Assembly (NCBI RefSeq): GCF_000717335.1
Contig: NZ_JNYZ01000002.1
Location: 124,001-188,000, forward strand
Source of the DNA: Amycolatopsis jejuensis
GTDB taxonomy: Bacteria; Actinomycetota; Actinomycetes; Mycobacteriales; Pseudonocardiaceae
Direction: 5' to 3'
Length of the DNA stretch: 64,000 bases
Under the pieces are notes generated by a model. It had not been told where the DNA came from and searched no databases. It was given only the letters and a program-made list of their open reading frames with translations. Numbering within the stretch: position 1 is the stretch's first letter; the number at the start of each line of letters is the position of its first letter. Both the position numbers and the translations under genes were made by a program. This document shows, piece by piece, positions 16,695-25,356 of the stretch.

Positions 16695-17848
16695 GCGTCG
16701 GATCCCTTGTCGCAGCGAGGATTGCCGCGCATGCCGACCAGGTGATCGGCCTGGCGCGGCAGATCCACGCGCATCCCGAACTCGGTTTCGAGGAGAAAAA
16801 CGCCTCGCGCTGGACGGCGGCAACGCTGTCGAAACTGGGTCTCGAAACCTCGACCAATGCGTGGGGAATTCCCACTGCCATTGCCGGATCTGCCGGTCCG
16901 GGACCATTGCACGTGGCAATACTGGCGGAATACGACGCCCTCCCGCGAATCGGCCACGCCTGCGGGCACAATCTCATCGCGGCAAGTGCGGTAGCCGTCG
17001 CGAACGGACTGCTGCCCTATGTCACGGAGCTGGGCATCCGGCTGTCGGTGATCGGTACTCCGGCCGAGGAAAGCGGTGGCGGAAAACAGCTTCTCCTCGA
17101 CCGGGGAGCGTTTGCCGGAATCCATTTCGCGGCCATGACCCATCCCGGCCCCCGCGACGTCGCCCGGCCGACCGTAATCGCCCTGGCCGGGCTCGACATC
17201 ACGTACCGCGGACGCGCTGCCCACGCCGCCGCATTTCCCCACCACGGCGTCAACGCTGCCGACGCGGCCACCATTGCGCAGGTTTCCCTCGGCCTCCTCC
17301 GCCAGCAACTCGAACCGGCCGACCGGCTGCACGGCATCGTCACCGGTGGCGGCACTGCACCGAACATCATCCCTGATCGGACGTCCTTGCGATACATGGC
17401 ACGGGCACTCACGCGAGAGCGGCTGGACCAGGTGATGGAGCGGGTCCGGGCTTGCTTCGAGGCGGGCGCACTGGCATCGGGTGCCGATCTCGAACTGACC
17501 GAATACCTGCCGCGCTACTCGAACATGATCCACCGTGAAGACATTCTCCAGCTTTACCGGAAACGCGCCACAGAACTGGGTCGCACTTTCGAAGAAGGTG
17601 TCACGATCTCGACCGACATGGGCAACGTCTCCCAGCACGTTCCCTCGATCCATCCCATGATCGGCCTGAATTGCGCTGCCGGGAATCACGAACCGGAGTT
17701 CGCCACGGCGTGCGTCGGATCCGCCGCGGACACCGCACTGATCGACGGCGCCACCGCACTCGCCCGGACCATTGTGGACGTCGCCACCGACGAAAACCTG
17801 CGCACGGCCTTGCAGATGGAGCAATCTGCGACGGCGTCACCCCGGTGA
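16691..17848 (+). CDS. M20-family metal-dependent amidohydrolase
   Basis: 385 residues; GTG overlaps the kbl stop. It hydrolyses an amide or N-acyl bond with a dinuclear metal site. Motifs: QIHAHPELGFEE, the metal loop GHACGHNL near 95, the catalytic acid pair PAEESGGGK, AGLDITYRGRAAHAAAFPHHG of the lid/dimerisation domain, and a late CAAGNHE. The pattern is closest to the AbgB/PM20D2-like branch (aminobenzoyl-glutamate and similar amides). The neighbours suggest it opens an amide intermediate in the local pathway. Confidence 0.85.
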   Translation: MSVGSLVAARIAAHADQVIGLARQIHAHPELGFEEKNASRWTAATLSKLGLETSTNAWGIPTAIAGSAGPGPLHVAILAEYDALPRIGHACGHNLIAASAVAVANGLLPYVTELGIRLSVIGTPAEESGGGKQLLLDRGAFAGIHFAAMTHPGPRDVARPTVIALAGLDITYRGRAAHAAAFPHHGVNAADAATIAQVSLGLLRQQLEPADRLHGIVTGGGTAPNIIPDRTSLRYMARALTRERLDQVMERVRACFEAGALASGADLELTEYLPRYSNMIHREDILQLYRKRATELGRTFEEGVTISTDMGNVSQHVPSIHPMIGLNCAAGNHEPEFATACVGSAADTALIDGATALARTIVDVATDENLRTALQMEQSATASPR

Positions 17849-17897
17849 GCCCATAGCGTCGAGTGAAGAACATCCCCGCGCCCCAAGGAGCAATCGG

Positions 17898-18938
17898 ATG
17901 AAAATCGGTGTGATGATCCAGGGTTTCGTCCGCCCGGACTCGACTCCGCAGCAGCGGGTCGCCGAGGTCGTCGCGGAAGCCGTGGCGACCGAGGAAGCCG
18001 GGCTGGCCTCGTTCGGGGTCTCGGAACAGCATTTCAAGTTCCCGACCAACTCGACCGGCCCGATCGACGCGATCATGGCCGCGATCGCGCAGGCGACCTC
18101 GCGAATCGAGCTGGTCCCCAGCGCGGTGATCCTCCCGCTGCACCACCCGATCAACGTCGCCGAGCGGTGGGCGGCGGTCGACATCATCAGCGGCGGCCGG
18201 TTGCGGTTCGGGGTTGGCAAAGGAAATGCGCCGCTGACCTTCGACGCGTACGGCATCGACGCCAATGAGGCACACGACCGCTCGATCGAGGCACTCGAGC
18301 TCATCATCCGGGCGTGGACCCAGGAGAAGTTCGACTTCGACGGCAAGTTCTGGCAGCTGCCGGAAGTCGGCCTGTGCCCGCGGCCGCTGCAGACCCCGCA
18401 TCCGCGGCTGGGCTGGACCGGCGTCACCGACCAGAGCGCGCAGACCGCGGGCAGCCTCCAGCTCCCGTACATGACGGGTGCGGCGGCGAACACCTGGGAG
18501 GAGGTCGAGAACGTGATCGAGAAGTACCACACCGCGTTCAAATCCGGCACCCCGATTCCCGGCGCGGTCGGCGAGGAACGGGTGAGTGTGCTGGTCAACG
18601 GCCACATCGGCGCCGATTTCGACAGCGTGGCCGAGCAGGTCGCCTACGGCGTCGTGCCCTACATCAACCGTGTCGTGACCCACCGGCGCGAGCTGCTGGC
18701 CCGCGCGGGACGGCCGGACCCGACGTTCGGCGAGCAGTTCCTCGACAACTTCGCCGCGACCGCCGAGCTGACCCCGTGCGTGTTCGGTTCGCCGGACGAC
18801 TGCCTGCCGGTGCTCAAGCGGTTCGAGCAGCTCGGCGTCGACGAGGTCGACGTGATCTTCGACTACGCCGAGCACGACGAGATCGTCCGGAGCATCGGCA
18901 TGCTCGGCGAGCTGGCTCGCGAAGTGGCCGCCCGATGA
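17898..18938 (+). CDS. Flavin-dependent monooxygenase, luciferase-like (LLM class)
   Basis: 346 residues, ATG with AAGGAG. It is a TIM-barrel flavoenzyme of the bacterial luciferase family: SFGVSEQHF near residues 40-48, LVPSAVILPLHHPINVAERW, then ISGGRLRFGVGKGN. It uses FMNH2 (or F420) and oxygen. In pathways such as uracil breakdown by RutA this family performs ring opening next to an amidohydrolase and a RidA protein, the same combination as here. The stop overlaps the amidase start (ATGA). Confidence 0.87.
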   Translation: MKIGVMIQGFVRPDSTPQQRVAEVVAEAVATEEAGLASFGVSEQHFKFPTNSTGPIDAIMAAIAQATSRIELVPSAVILPLHHPINVAERWAAVDIISGGRLRFGVGKGNAPLTFDAYGIDANEAHDRSIEALELIIRAWTQEKFDFDGKFWQLPEVGLCPRPLQTPHPRLGWTGVTDQSAQTAGSLQLPYMTGAAANTWEEVENVIEKYHTAFKSGTPIPGAVGEERVSVLVNGHIGADFDSVAEQVAYGVVPYINRVVTHRRELLARAGRPDPTFGEQFLDNFAATAELTPCVFGSPDDCLPVLKRFEQLGVDEVDVIFDYAEHDEIVRSIGMLGELAREVAAR

Positions 18939-20356
18939 CCGACCCGGCCGCGCTTCCGGTGCGCGAACTGCTGGACCGGATGAAAGCGGGGGTGCTGTCC
19001 CCAGTCGAGGTGACGCAGGATGCGCTGAAGCGGGCGGAGGCGATCAACGACACCCTCGCTGCTTTCGTGACTCTCGATCCCGAAGGCGCCCTCGAAGCGG
19101 CGAGGGAGTCGGAGCGCCGGTACCGGAGCGGCCAGCCACGGCCGCTCGACGGCGTGCCGTTCCCGGTCAAGGACACCGAAGACACCAAAGGCCTCCGCAC
19201 GACCTACGGAAGCCGCCTGTACGCGGATCACGTTCCCGCGCAAGACAATGTGACTGTCACGGCGTTGCGGGACGCCGGTGCGATCATCATCGGCAAGACC
19301 ACTACGTCACCGTTCGCGCACCGGCTCGACACGTCTGGTGTCGGCCCGGCGGCTCGCCATCCGGACGACCCGGTCCGCAGTTCGGGCGGGTCCAGCGGCG
19401 GGGCCGCGACGGCCGTCGCGGCTGGGGTCTGCCGCGTCGCGCACGGCAGCGATGGCGCCGGATCGGTGCGGTTGCCTGCTGCGCTATGCGGCATCGTCGG
19501 GTTCAAGCCGACGTACGGCCGCATCCCGCGGTGGCCGTCGAGTGACGCCTGGGCCGCGCGGAGTCACCACGGCGTGCTCGGCCGGACCGTCGACGACGTC
19601 GCGCTCGCCATGACCGGACTCGCCCGGCTCGACTACCGCGACCCGCTGACCTGCTGGGACCAGCCCGAGTGGGCCGCAGTGCAGCCGACGGACCGGCCGG
19701 ACCGGCTGTCGGTCGCCTTCGCTCTTCCCGACGGCGAGGTGGACGCCGAGGTGGCTGAAGCGATCCGCGCTGCCGTCGACCAGCTCAGAGCGGCCGGGCT
19801 CCGCGTCGACGAAATCGACCTCGGACTGGGTTCGCAAGCGGAGCTCTTCGACCGGATCTGCACCGCGAACCTGGCCTGGGACCTGCGCGGCGTCGACCGG
19901 CACGACGAGCGCGTGGAGAACTCGCTGGTCTCGATGATCCAGTACGGCGAGCACCTCGACCTCACCGAATACCTGCAGGCACGCGAACAACGCGGACGGC
20001 TCAACCACCAGGTCGTCTCGGCACTCGACGGCTACGACTTCCTGCTCACCGGCACCGTGCCGTTCGAAAGCTGGCCGGTGGCGGAACGACCGGCGGTCAA
20101 CGGCCGGGTGCTGCCGAACTCGGTCAGCGAACGGCTCGATCAGCTGCTGATCTTCAACCTGCTCGGCTGGCCCGCGGTGAGCGTGCCGTGCGGGCGCACC
20201 GCGCGGCCGTCGGGATGGGCCGGACTGCAGGTCGTCGCCCGGCGCGGAGCTGACATCGGCTGCCTGCAGCTGGCATCATGGGTCGAGCGCACGCTGGCGG
20301 TGCCCCGCGATCCGGGCGGTGACCTCGTCGGCGCTGAGCAGCACGAGACGAGCTGA
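18935..20356 (+). CDS. Amidase (amidase-signature family)
   Basis: 473 residues. Catalytic Lys79 (PFPVKD), the cis-Ser of GGSSGG near 153, and nucleophile S177 in GSDGAGSVRLPAA follow the amidase-signature triad. It starts inside the monooxygenase stop codon, so the two are translated together. It releases ammonia or an amine from an amide; the substrate is unknown. GatA is unlikely because no gatB/gatC genes accompany it. Confidence 0.88.
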   Translation: MTDPAALPVRELLDRMKAGVLSPVEVTQDALKRAEAINDTLAAFVTLDPEGALEAARESERRYRSGQPRPLDGVPFPVKDTEDTKGLRTTYGSRLYADHVPAQDNVTVTALRDAGAIIIGKTTTSPFAHRLDTSGVGPAARHPDDPVRSSGGSSGGAATAVAAGVCRVAHGSDGAGSVRLPAALCGIVGFKPTYGRIPRWPSSDAWAARSHHGVLGRTVDDVALAMTGLARLDYRDPLTCWDQPEWAAVQPTDRPDRLSVAFALPDGEVDAEVAEAIRAAVDQLRAAGLRVDEIDLGLGSQAELFDRICTANLAWDLRGVDRHDERVENSLVSMIQYGEHLDLTEYLQAREQRGRLNHQVVSALDGYDFLLTGTVPFESWPVAERPAVNGRVLPNSVSERLDQLLIFNLLGWPAVSVPCGRTARPSGWAGLQVVARRGADIGCLQLASWVERTLAVPRDPGGDLVGAEQHETS

Positions 20357-20362
20357 GGACAC

Positions 20363-21247
20363 ATGACCGCCGGTTCCGCTCCGGGCCAGGAAGACGACCA
20401 GTCCGGGCGGCAGGGAGCACCCCGCGGTGGAGGCACCGCCTCCACGCTGCGGCGGGGGATCGCCGTGCTCGAAGCGCTGACCCGGCGCACCGTCGACCTC
20501 AGCCGCGGGCTCGGGTCCACCGAGGTGGCGAAGATCGTCGGCTGCGACAAGAGCCAGGCGTCCCGCACGCTGTGGGCGCTGGTCGAGCTGGGGCTCGTCG
20601 AGCGGGCGCCGGAGGGGCGCGGATTCCGGCCCACCTGGGCGCTGTACGGGCTTGGGGTCCGGGCCGCGGACATCCAGCTGGTCCGGCTCAGCAGCCCGGT
20701 TTTGTCGCGGCTGTCTGCGAAGCTCGAATGCGCCGCGTTCCTCACCGTCCGCGACGGCACCCGGGTGCTGGCCATCTGGGGCGAAGGCCTGGACGCGAAG
20801 AAGTTCGCCGAGGCGGGCACGCGGTGGACGGTGTACGCGTCGGCGGCCGGTCAGGCGCTCCTGGTGGACTATTCGAAAGCCGAGCTAGCCTCGCTCCTGC
20901 ACGACGTCACCCTGGAGCGGTTCACCGCGCACACGCCACAAACGCTCGACGACGTGTGGCGCCGGATCGGCGAGTGCCGCCGCCTCGGGTACGCCGTCTC
21001 CGACCGCGAGTGGGACGACCACCTCACGGCGGTGGCGGTTCCGGTGCGCGGCTCCTTCGGGGACGTCATCGCGGCCATTGCGGTGGCCGGGTCCTCGGAG
21101 CAGCTGGGACCCAAGGTCCAGCTGGCCGCGGCGTTGTGCGAGCAGGCGTGCGACTACCTGTCCGGTCAGATCCGCCGGGCGTCCGGGCACCAGCCTGCCC
21201 GCCCGGACGAACCGCACCTGCCGAGGTGGCTGAGCCGTCTTCCCTGA
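20363..21247 (+). CDS. IclR-family transcriptional regulator
   Basis: 294 residues. Winged HTH at about 28-90 (STLRRGIAVLEAL, then VAKIVGCDKSQASRTLWALVELGLVER), followed by the ligand-binding GAF-like domain (AAFLTVRDGTRVLAIW, WTVYASAAGQALLVDY, GYAVSDREWDDHLTAVAVPVRG). An unusual N-terminal Gly/Gln-rich tail of about 25 residues precedes the HTH. It lies six bases after the amidase gene and before the importer, and two matching palindromes flank the set, so it most likely controls this regulon in response to a pathway metabolite. Confidence 0.9.
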   Translation: MTAGSAPGQEDDQSGRQGAPRGGGTASTLRRGIAVLEALTRRTVDLSRGLGSTEVAKIVGCDKSQASRTLWALVELGLVERAPEGRGFRPTWALYGLGVRAADIQLVRLSSPVLSRLSAKLECAAFLTVRDGTRVLAIWGEGLDAKKFAEAGTRWTVYASAAGQALLVDYSKAELASLLHDVTLERFTAHTPQTLDDVWRRIGECRRLGYAVSDREWDDHLTAVAVPVRGSFGDVIAAIAVAGSSEQLGPKVQLAAALCEQACDYLSGQIRRASGHQPARPDEPHLPRWLSRLP

Positions 21248-21261
21248 CGGCCCGGGGGCAG

Positions 21262-21282
21262 GTTGCCGATAGAGCAACGACT
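21262..21282. promoter_or_regulatory. Candidate IclR operator, copy 2
   Basis: GTTGCCGATAGAGCAAC plus GACT: 19 of 21 bases match the block at 15442, with the GTTGC/GCAAC arms kept. It lies in the 180-bp region between iclR and the importer gene, 145 bp before the latter's start. The remaining bases of that region show no other clear site. Confidence 0.65.
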
Positions 21283-21427
21283 GGGAAAGCGGCCGCCGCC
21301 GCTGACCTACAGTCGTCGCACACCGGCCATTCCCCTTTTTCTCCGGCGGCCCGGGAATCCGCCGGTTCGCGTTTTCCCCGGGGGGAAACTGCAATGATCC
21401 ACTTTCCGGCGACTGTCTGGAGTGTCC

Positions 21428-22741
21428 ATGTCGAAAGTCGAACCCCGGCACAAAGCGTTGATCGGAAGTTTCGTCGGGACTTCCCTGGAATGGTATGACT
21501 TCTTTCTTTACGGGTCCGCGGCCGCGCTGATCTTCCCGCACATCTTCTTCAAGACCGGCGATCCGGTGGTCGCGACTTTGCTGTCGTTGTCCACCTTCGG
21601 GATCGCTTATGTGGTCCGGCCGCTCGGTGCCGTCATTTTCGGCACGATCGGGGACCGGGTCGGCAGGCGGCAGGCCCTCATGATCACGCTCGTGATGATG
21701 GGCGCCGGGACCGCCGCGGTCGGGCTGGTGCCGAGTTATTCGACGATCGGCGTCGCCGCACCGATTCTTCTCGTGCTCGTCCGGTTGGTGCAGGGGCTTT
21801 CCGCCGGGGGTGAATGGGGCGGCGCGGTGCTGCTGTCCATCGAGCACGCCGAACCGAACCGCCGTGGTTTCTACGGTGCGGTGGTGCAGATGGCGTCACC
21901 GGTCGGCCTGCTGCTGTCGAGCGGCGCGCTGCTGCTGGTGAACCAGCTGCCGTCGGACGTGTTCCTCAGCTGGGGCTGGCGGATTCCGTTCCTGGCCGGG
22001 GGAATCCTCGCGATCATCGGCATCGTGATCCGCATGAAGGCCGAGGAGAGCCCGGAATTCCTGCAGGTACAGGAGAAGAACGCCACGTCGCGGGCGCCGG
22101 TGCTGGCCACGATCCGCAAGAACCCCGGCCAGATCATTGCCGTGGCCGGTGGCTACGTCGGGCTGGGCACGGTCTTCTACGTCGCCATCGTCTTCGCGCC
22201 CGGCGTGCAGAGTTCGGCGTTCGGCCTCACTCGCGGCGACATCCTCGTGATGAGCACGTTGTTCGCCGCGATGCTGCTGATGGTGGAACCGGTGATGGGG
22301 CTGCTGGTGGACCGGGTCGGCGCGCGGAAGGTGTTCATGGGCGGGCTGATCGGCATGCTGGTGCTGATCTACCCGTGGCTCGTGCTGCTCGGTACCGGGA
22401 AATTCGGCCTTTCGCTGCTGGGATTCCTGGTGATCGCCATTCCGATGGGGGCGAACAGTGCGGCGATGGCCTTGTTCTTCGCCGAGGCGTTCCCGGCCAA
22501 TGTCCGCTACAGCGGGGTCTCGCTCGGGTACCAGTTCGGCACCGTGATCGGCGGATCGCTGCCGCCGATCATCGCGGTCGCGATTTTCGCGGAAAGCAAG
22601 TCCCTTTATCTTGTCGGGCTTTACCTGGCCGTCGCGGTGGTCGTTTCGGTCATTGCGTGTGCGCTCACGAAAAAGCACACGGCACCCGAAATGCAGGCCG
22701 AACCGATCGGGGAATGGCAACCCGGCGGCGTGGTCTCGTGA
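21428..22741 (+). CDS. MHS-family proton symporter (MFS)
   Basis: 437 residues with twelve predicted membrane helices. GSFVGTSLEWYDFFLYGSAA at the N-terminus, GAVIFGTIGDRVGRRQAL in the loop after helix 2-3, and GLSAGGEWGGAVLLSIEH are typical of the metabolite:H+ symporters (shikimate, alpha-ketoglutarate, proline or dicarboxylate carriers). Context and the shared operator suggest it imports the substrate of the upstream enzymes. A GTG two codons earlier (21422) is an alternative start. Confidence 0.88.
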   Translation: MSKVEPRHKALIGSFVGTSLEWYDFFLYGSAAALIFPHIFFKTGDPVVATLLSLSTFGIAYVVRPLGAVIFGTIGDRVGRRQALMITLVMMGAGTAAVGLVPSYSTIGVAAPILLVLVRLVQGLSAGGEWGGAVLLSIEHAEPNRRGFYGAVVQMASPVGLLLSSGALLLVNQLPSDVFLSWGWRIPFLAGGILAIIGIVIRMKAEESPEFLQVQEKNATSRAPVLATIRKNPGQIIAVAGGYVGLGTVFYVAIVFAPGVQSSAFGLTRGDILVMSTLFAAMLLMVEPVMGLLVDRVGARKVFMGGLIGMLVLIYPWLVLLGTGKFGLSLLGFLVIAIPMGANSAAMALFFAEAFPANVRYSGVSLGYQFGTVIGGSLPPIIAVAIFAESKSLYLVGLYLAVAVVVSVIACALTKKHTAPEMQAEPIGEWQPGGVVS

Positions 22742-22758
22742 AGCAGAAAGGAAACGGC

Positions 22759-23148
22759 ATGGCACTGAAGGTCGTCACCACGGCAGACGCCCCGGCCTGG
22801 GAAGGCTATCCCTATCCCCAGGCAGTGGTCACCGGGCAGCTGGTCTACGTCTCCGGGCAGCTCGGCATCGACGAGTCGAGCGGCGAGCCACTCGACGGGA
22901 TCGAGGCGCAGACCCGGGCCGTCCTCACGTATCTGTCGGCGATCCTGCAAGCGGCCGGTTCGTCGCTGGACGACATCGTGAAGACGACCTGCTACCTCAC
23001 CGACCGCGCGCGGGACTACGACGGGTTCAACAAGGTGTACCGGGAGTTCTTCCGGAACGGCTTCCCCGCCCGTGCGACGGTGGAGGTGTCGCAGCTGGCT
23101 CCCGGGTACGTCGTCGAGATCGAGGCGGTGGGCCAGCTGCCGGGCTGA
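22759..23148 (+). CDS. RidA/YjgF-family enamine/imine deaminase
   Basis: 129 residues, RBS AAAGGAAA before the ATG. It has the RidA fold with QAVVTGQLVYVSGQLGID, VKTTCYLTD, and the active-site block FPARATVEVSQLAPGYVVEIEAVG, in which the substrate-anchoring Arg and the conserved Glu are present. It hydrolyses reactive enamines/imines or, as RutC-like enzymes do, unstable amino-acrylates. It is 17 bases after the importer gene and co-transcribed with it. Confidence 0.9.
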   Translation: MALKVVTTADAPAWEGYPYPQAVVTGQLVYVSGQLGIDESSGEPLDGIEAQTRAVLTYLSAILQAAGSSLDDIVKTTCYLTDRARDYDGFNKVYREFFRNGFPARATVEVSQLAPGYVVEIEAVGQLPG

Positions 23149-23160
23149 CGGCCCGCGGTG

Positions 23161-24363
23161 TCACAGCACCGCGAGCCCGGGCTCGGTGAGCTGGGCCGCG
23201 GTGCCGGCCAGCAGTTCCGAACCCTGCTGGCCGTCGAGGACCCGATGGTCGAAGGAGAGCGCGAGCTGCAGGACCGACCGGGGCTCGATCCGTTCCCCGG
23301 ACGCGTCCTCCACGACCCACGGCTGACGGCGGATCGCACCGACCGCAAGGATCGCGGTCTCGCCGGGGTTGAGGATGGGTGTGCCGGTGTCGACGCCGAA
23401 GACGCCGACGTTGGTGATGGTCGTCGTGCCCCCGGACATCGCTTCGGGCGTGGTCTTCCCGGCTCGTGCCGTGGTGGCGAGGTCGTCGATCGCGGTGGCG
23501 AGGCCGAGCAGGTCGAGCGTGTGGGCGTCCTTGATGTTCGGCACCACCAGACCGCGCGGAGTGGCGGCGGCGATGCCTAGAGCGATCCCGGCGGGTACGA
23601 CGATCTCCTGCGCTTCCTCGTCCCAGCGGGCGGTGGCCATCGGGGTCCGGGCCAGCGCGCGAAGGTAGGCGCGGGCGATCAGGGCGAGTGGCGTCAGCTT
23701 GACGTCACGGAATTCGCGCCGGCGGGCGATCGTGTCGCGCAGTTCGAGGGTCTTGGTGACGTCGAGCGTGACGAACTCGGTGACATGCGGGGCGGTGAAG
23801 GCGGAGGAGACCATCGCCGCGGCGGTGTGCTTGCGCACGCCCTTGATCGGAATCCGGTTCGCCACCGCGTGTTCCGGTGGTCCGTCGGCCGCGGCGACCA
23901 CGTCCGCGCGCACGATCGTCGCGTCCGGGCCGCTGGGGATGATCGCCGTCAGGTCGACGCCGAGGTCCTTGGCCAGCTTGCGGACCGGTGGCTTGGCCCG
24001 GGGCTTGGTCCGCTCGGCACCGTTGCTGCTGGTGACCGGAGCGGACGTGCCTCGGCGGCGCCGTGGCGGGCCGGTCTCCCGGACGCCGTAGCCGACCAGC
24101 AGTTTCGGCTCGGATTCAGGTGCTGCGGTCCGGATCGCGATGATCGGCGCACCAACCGCGACGGTCTCACCGGCTGCCGCGAGAAGCTCGACGACTTCTC
24201 CGGCGTACGGGGACGGGAGTTCGACGACCGACTTGGCGGTTTCGATGTCGACGATGATCTGGTTGACGGCGACGGTATCGCCGACGGCCACATGCCATCC
24301 GACGATGTCGGCCTCGGTGAGACCCTCCCCGACGTCGGGGAGCTGGAAGGTCACTGCGGTCAC
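23161..24363 (-). CDS. bkdC: Branched-chain 2-oxoacid dehydrogenase E2 (lipoyl acyltransferase)
   Basis: 400 residues, GTG start. Lipoyl domain 1-80 with the modified K44 in ETAKS; Lys/Arg/Pro-rich linker; peripheral subunit-binding domain about 125-160 (VRKLAKDLGVDL); catalytic acyltransferase domain with SFDHRVLDGQQG near the C-terminus, containing the active-site His and Asp. It transfers the acyl group from E1 to CoA. A single lipoyl domain fits Bkd rather than actinobacterial DlaT. It is last in bkdABC, and its 3' end is 12 bases from the convergent ridA. Confidence 0.9.
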   Translation of the reverse strand: MTAVTFQLPDVGEGLTEADIVGWHVAVGDTVAVNQIIVDIETAKSVVELPSPYAGEVVELLAAAGETVAVGAPIIAIRTAAPESEPKLLVGYGVRETGPPRRRRGTSAPVTSSNGAERTKPRAKPPVRKLAKDLGVDLTAIIPSGPDATIVRADVVAAADGPPEHAVANRIPIKGVRKHTAAAMVSSAFTAPHVTEFVTLDVTKTLELRDTIARRREFRDVKLTPLALIARAYLRALARTPMATARWDEEAQEIVVPAGIALGIAAATPRGLVVPNIKDAHTLDLLGLATAIDDLATTARAGKTTPEAMSGGTTTITNVGVFGVDTGTPILNPGETAILAVGAIRRQPWVVEDASGERIEPRSVLQLALSFDHRVLDGQQGSELLAGTAAQLTEPGLAVL

Positions 24364-24384
24364 GAGAGTCTGCTCCTGCGGGCG

Positions 24385-25356
24385 TCAGTACTTGAGGATT
24401 TCGTCGGACGCCTCGAGCAGGCGATCGACGTTCGGCAGCCAGTTCTCTTCCAGGCGGCTGGCCGGATAAGGCGTGTCGTAGCCGGTGACCCGCAGAATGG
24501 GAGCCTCCAGTTCGTAGAACGCCTGCGCCTGCACCCGCGCCGCGAGTTCACCGCCGAGCCCACCGGACCCGGACGCCTCGTGGCTGATGATCAGGCGGCC
24601 GGTGCGGCGGACCGAGGCAACGACGGTCTGGTCGTCGATCGGAGACAGTGAACGAAGGTCGATCACCTCGATCTCCCGGCCTTCCGCGGCAAGGACATCG
24701 GCCGCCTGGAGCGCCACCGGGACGAGAGCGCCGTACGTGACGAGGGTGAGCGCGTCGCCGCGGCGGACGATCCGGGCGCGGTCCTGGTCCGGGGGAGCGG
24801 CGGACGGGTCCAGGTCGCTCTTGGCCCAGTACGAACGCTTGGGTTCGAGGAAGAGCACCGGATCGTCGCAGCGGATGGCCTGGCCCAGAAGGTCGTAGGC
24901 GTCCTGGGAGTTCGACGGGCACAGCACCCGCAACCCCGGGGTGTGGGCGAAGTACGCCTCCGGGGACTCGCTGTGGTGCTCGATGGCGCCGATCCCGCCG
25001 CCGACCGGGATCCGGATCACGACGGGCAGGCTCACCCGGCCCTCGGATCGGTGCCGGTACTTGGCGAGCTGCGTGACGATCTGGTTCATCGCGGGGAACA
25101 CGAAACCGTCGAACTGGATCTCGCACACCGGCCGGTACCCGGCCATGGCCAGGCCGATCGCGCTGCCCACGATCCCGGCCTCGCCGAGCGGCGCGGTGAC
25201 GACGCGCTCGTCGCCGAAGTCCTGCCGGAGGCCGTCGGTGACCCGGAAGACCCCGCCGAGGCTGCCGATGTCCTCGCCGATCAGCAGGACCTTGTCGTCG
25301 GCTTCCATTGCCGTGCGCAGACCGGCGTTGAGGGCGTGTGCCATTGCGGTGCTCAC
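24385..25356 (-). CDS. bkdB: Branched-chain 2-oxoacid dehydrogenase E1 beta subunit
   Basis: 323 residues. The GTG overlaps the E1-alpha stop, so translation is coupled. Transketolase pyrimidine-binding domain: VLLIGEDIGSLGGVFRVT carries the ThDP-activating glutamate, followed by TAPLGEAGIVGSAIGLA, and the C-terminal domain has RIPVGGGIGAIEHHSESPE and LRVTGYDTPYP. It forms the alpha2beta2 decarboxylase with the upstream subunit, acting on oxo-acids from Val, Leu and Ile to make branched acyl-CoA starters. Confidence 0.92.
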   Translation of the reverse strand: MSTAMAHALNAGLRTAMEADDKVLLIGEDIGSLGGVFRVTDGLRQDFGDERVVTAPLGEAGIVGSAIGLAMAGYRPVCEIQFDGFVFPAMNQIVTQLAKYRHRSEGRVSLPVVIRIPVGGGIGAIEHHSESPEAYFAHTPGLRVLCPSNSQDAYDLLGQAIRCDDPVLFLEPKRSYWAKSDLDPSAAPPDQDRARIVRRGDALTLVTYGALVPVALQAADVLAAEGREIEVIDLRSLSPIDDQTVVASVRRTGRLIISHEASGSGGLGGELAARVQAQAFYELEAPILRVTGYDTPYPASRLEENWLPNVDRLLEASDEILKY

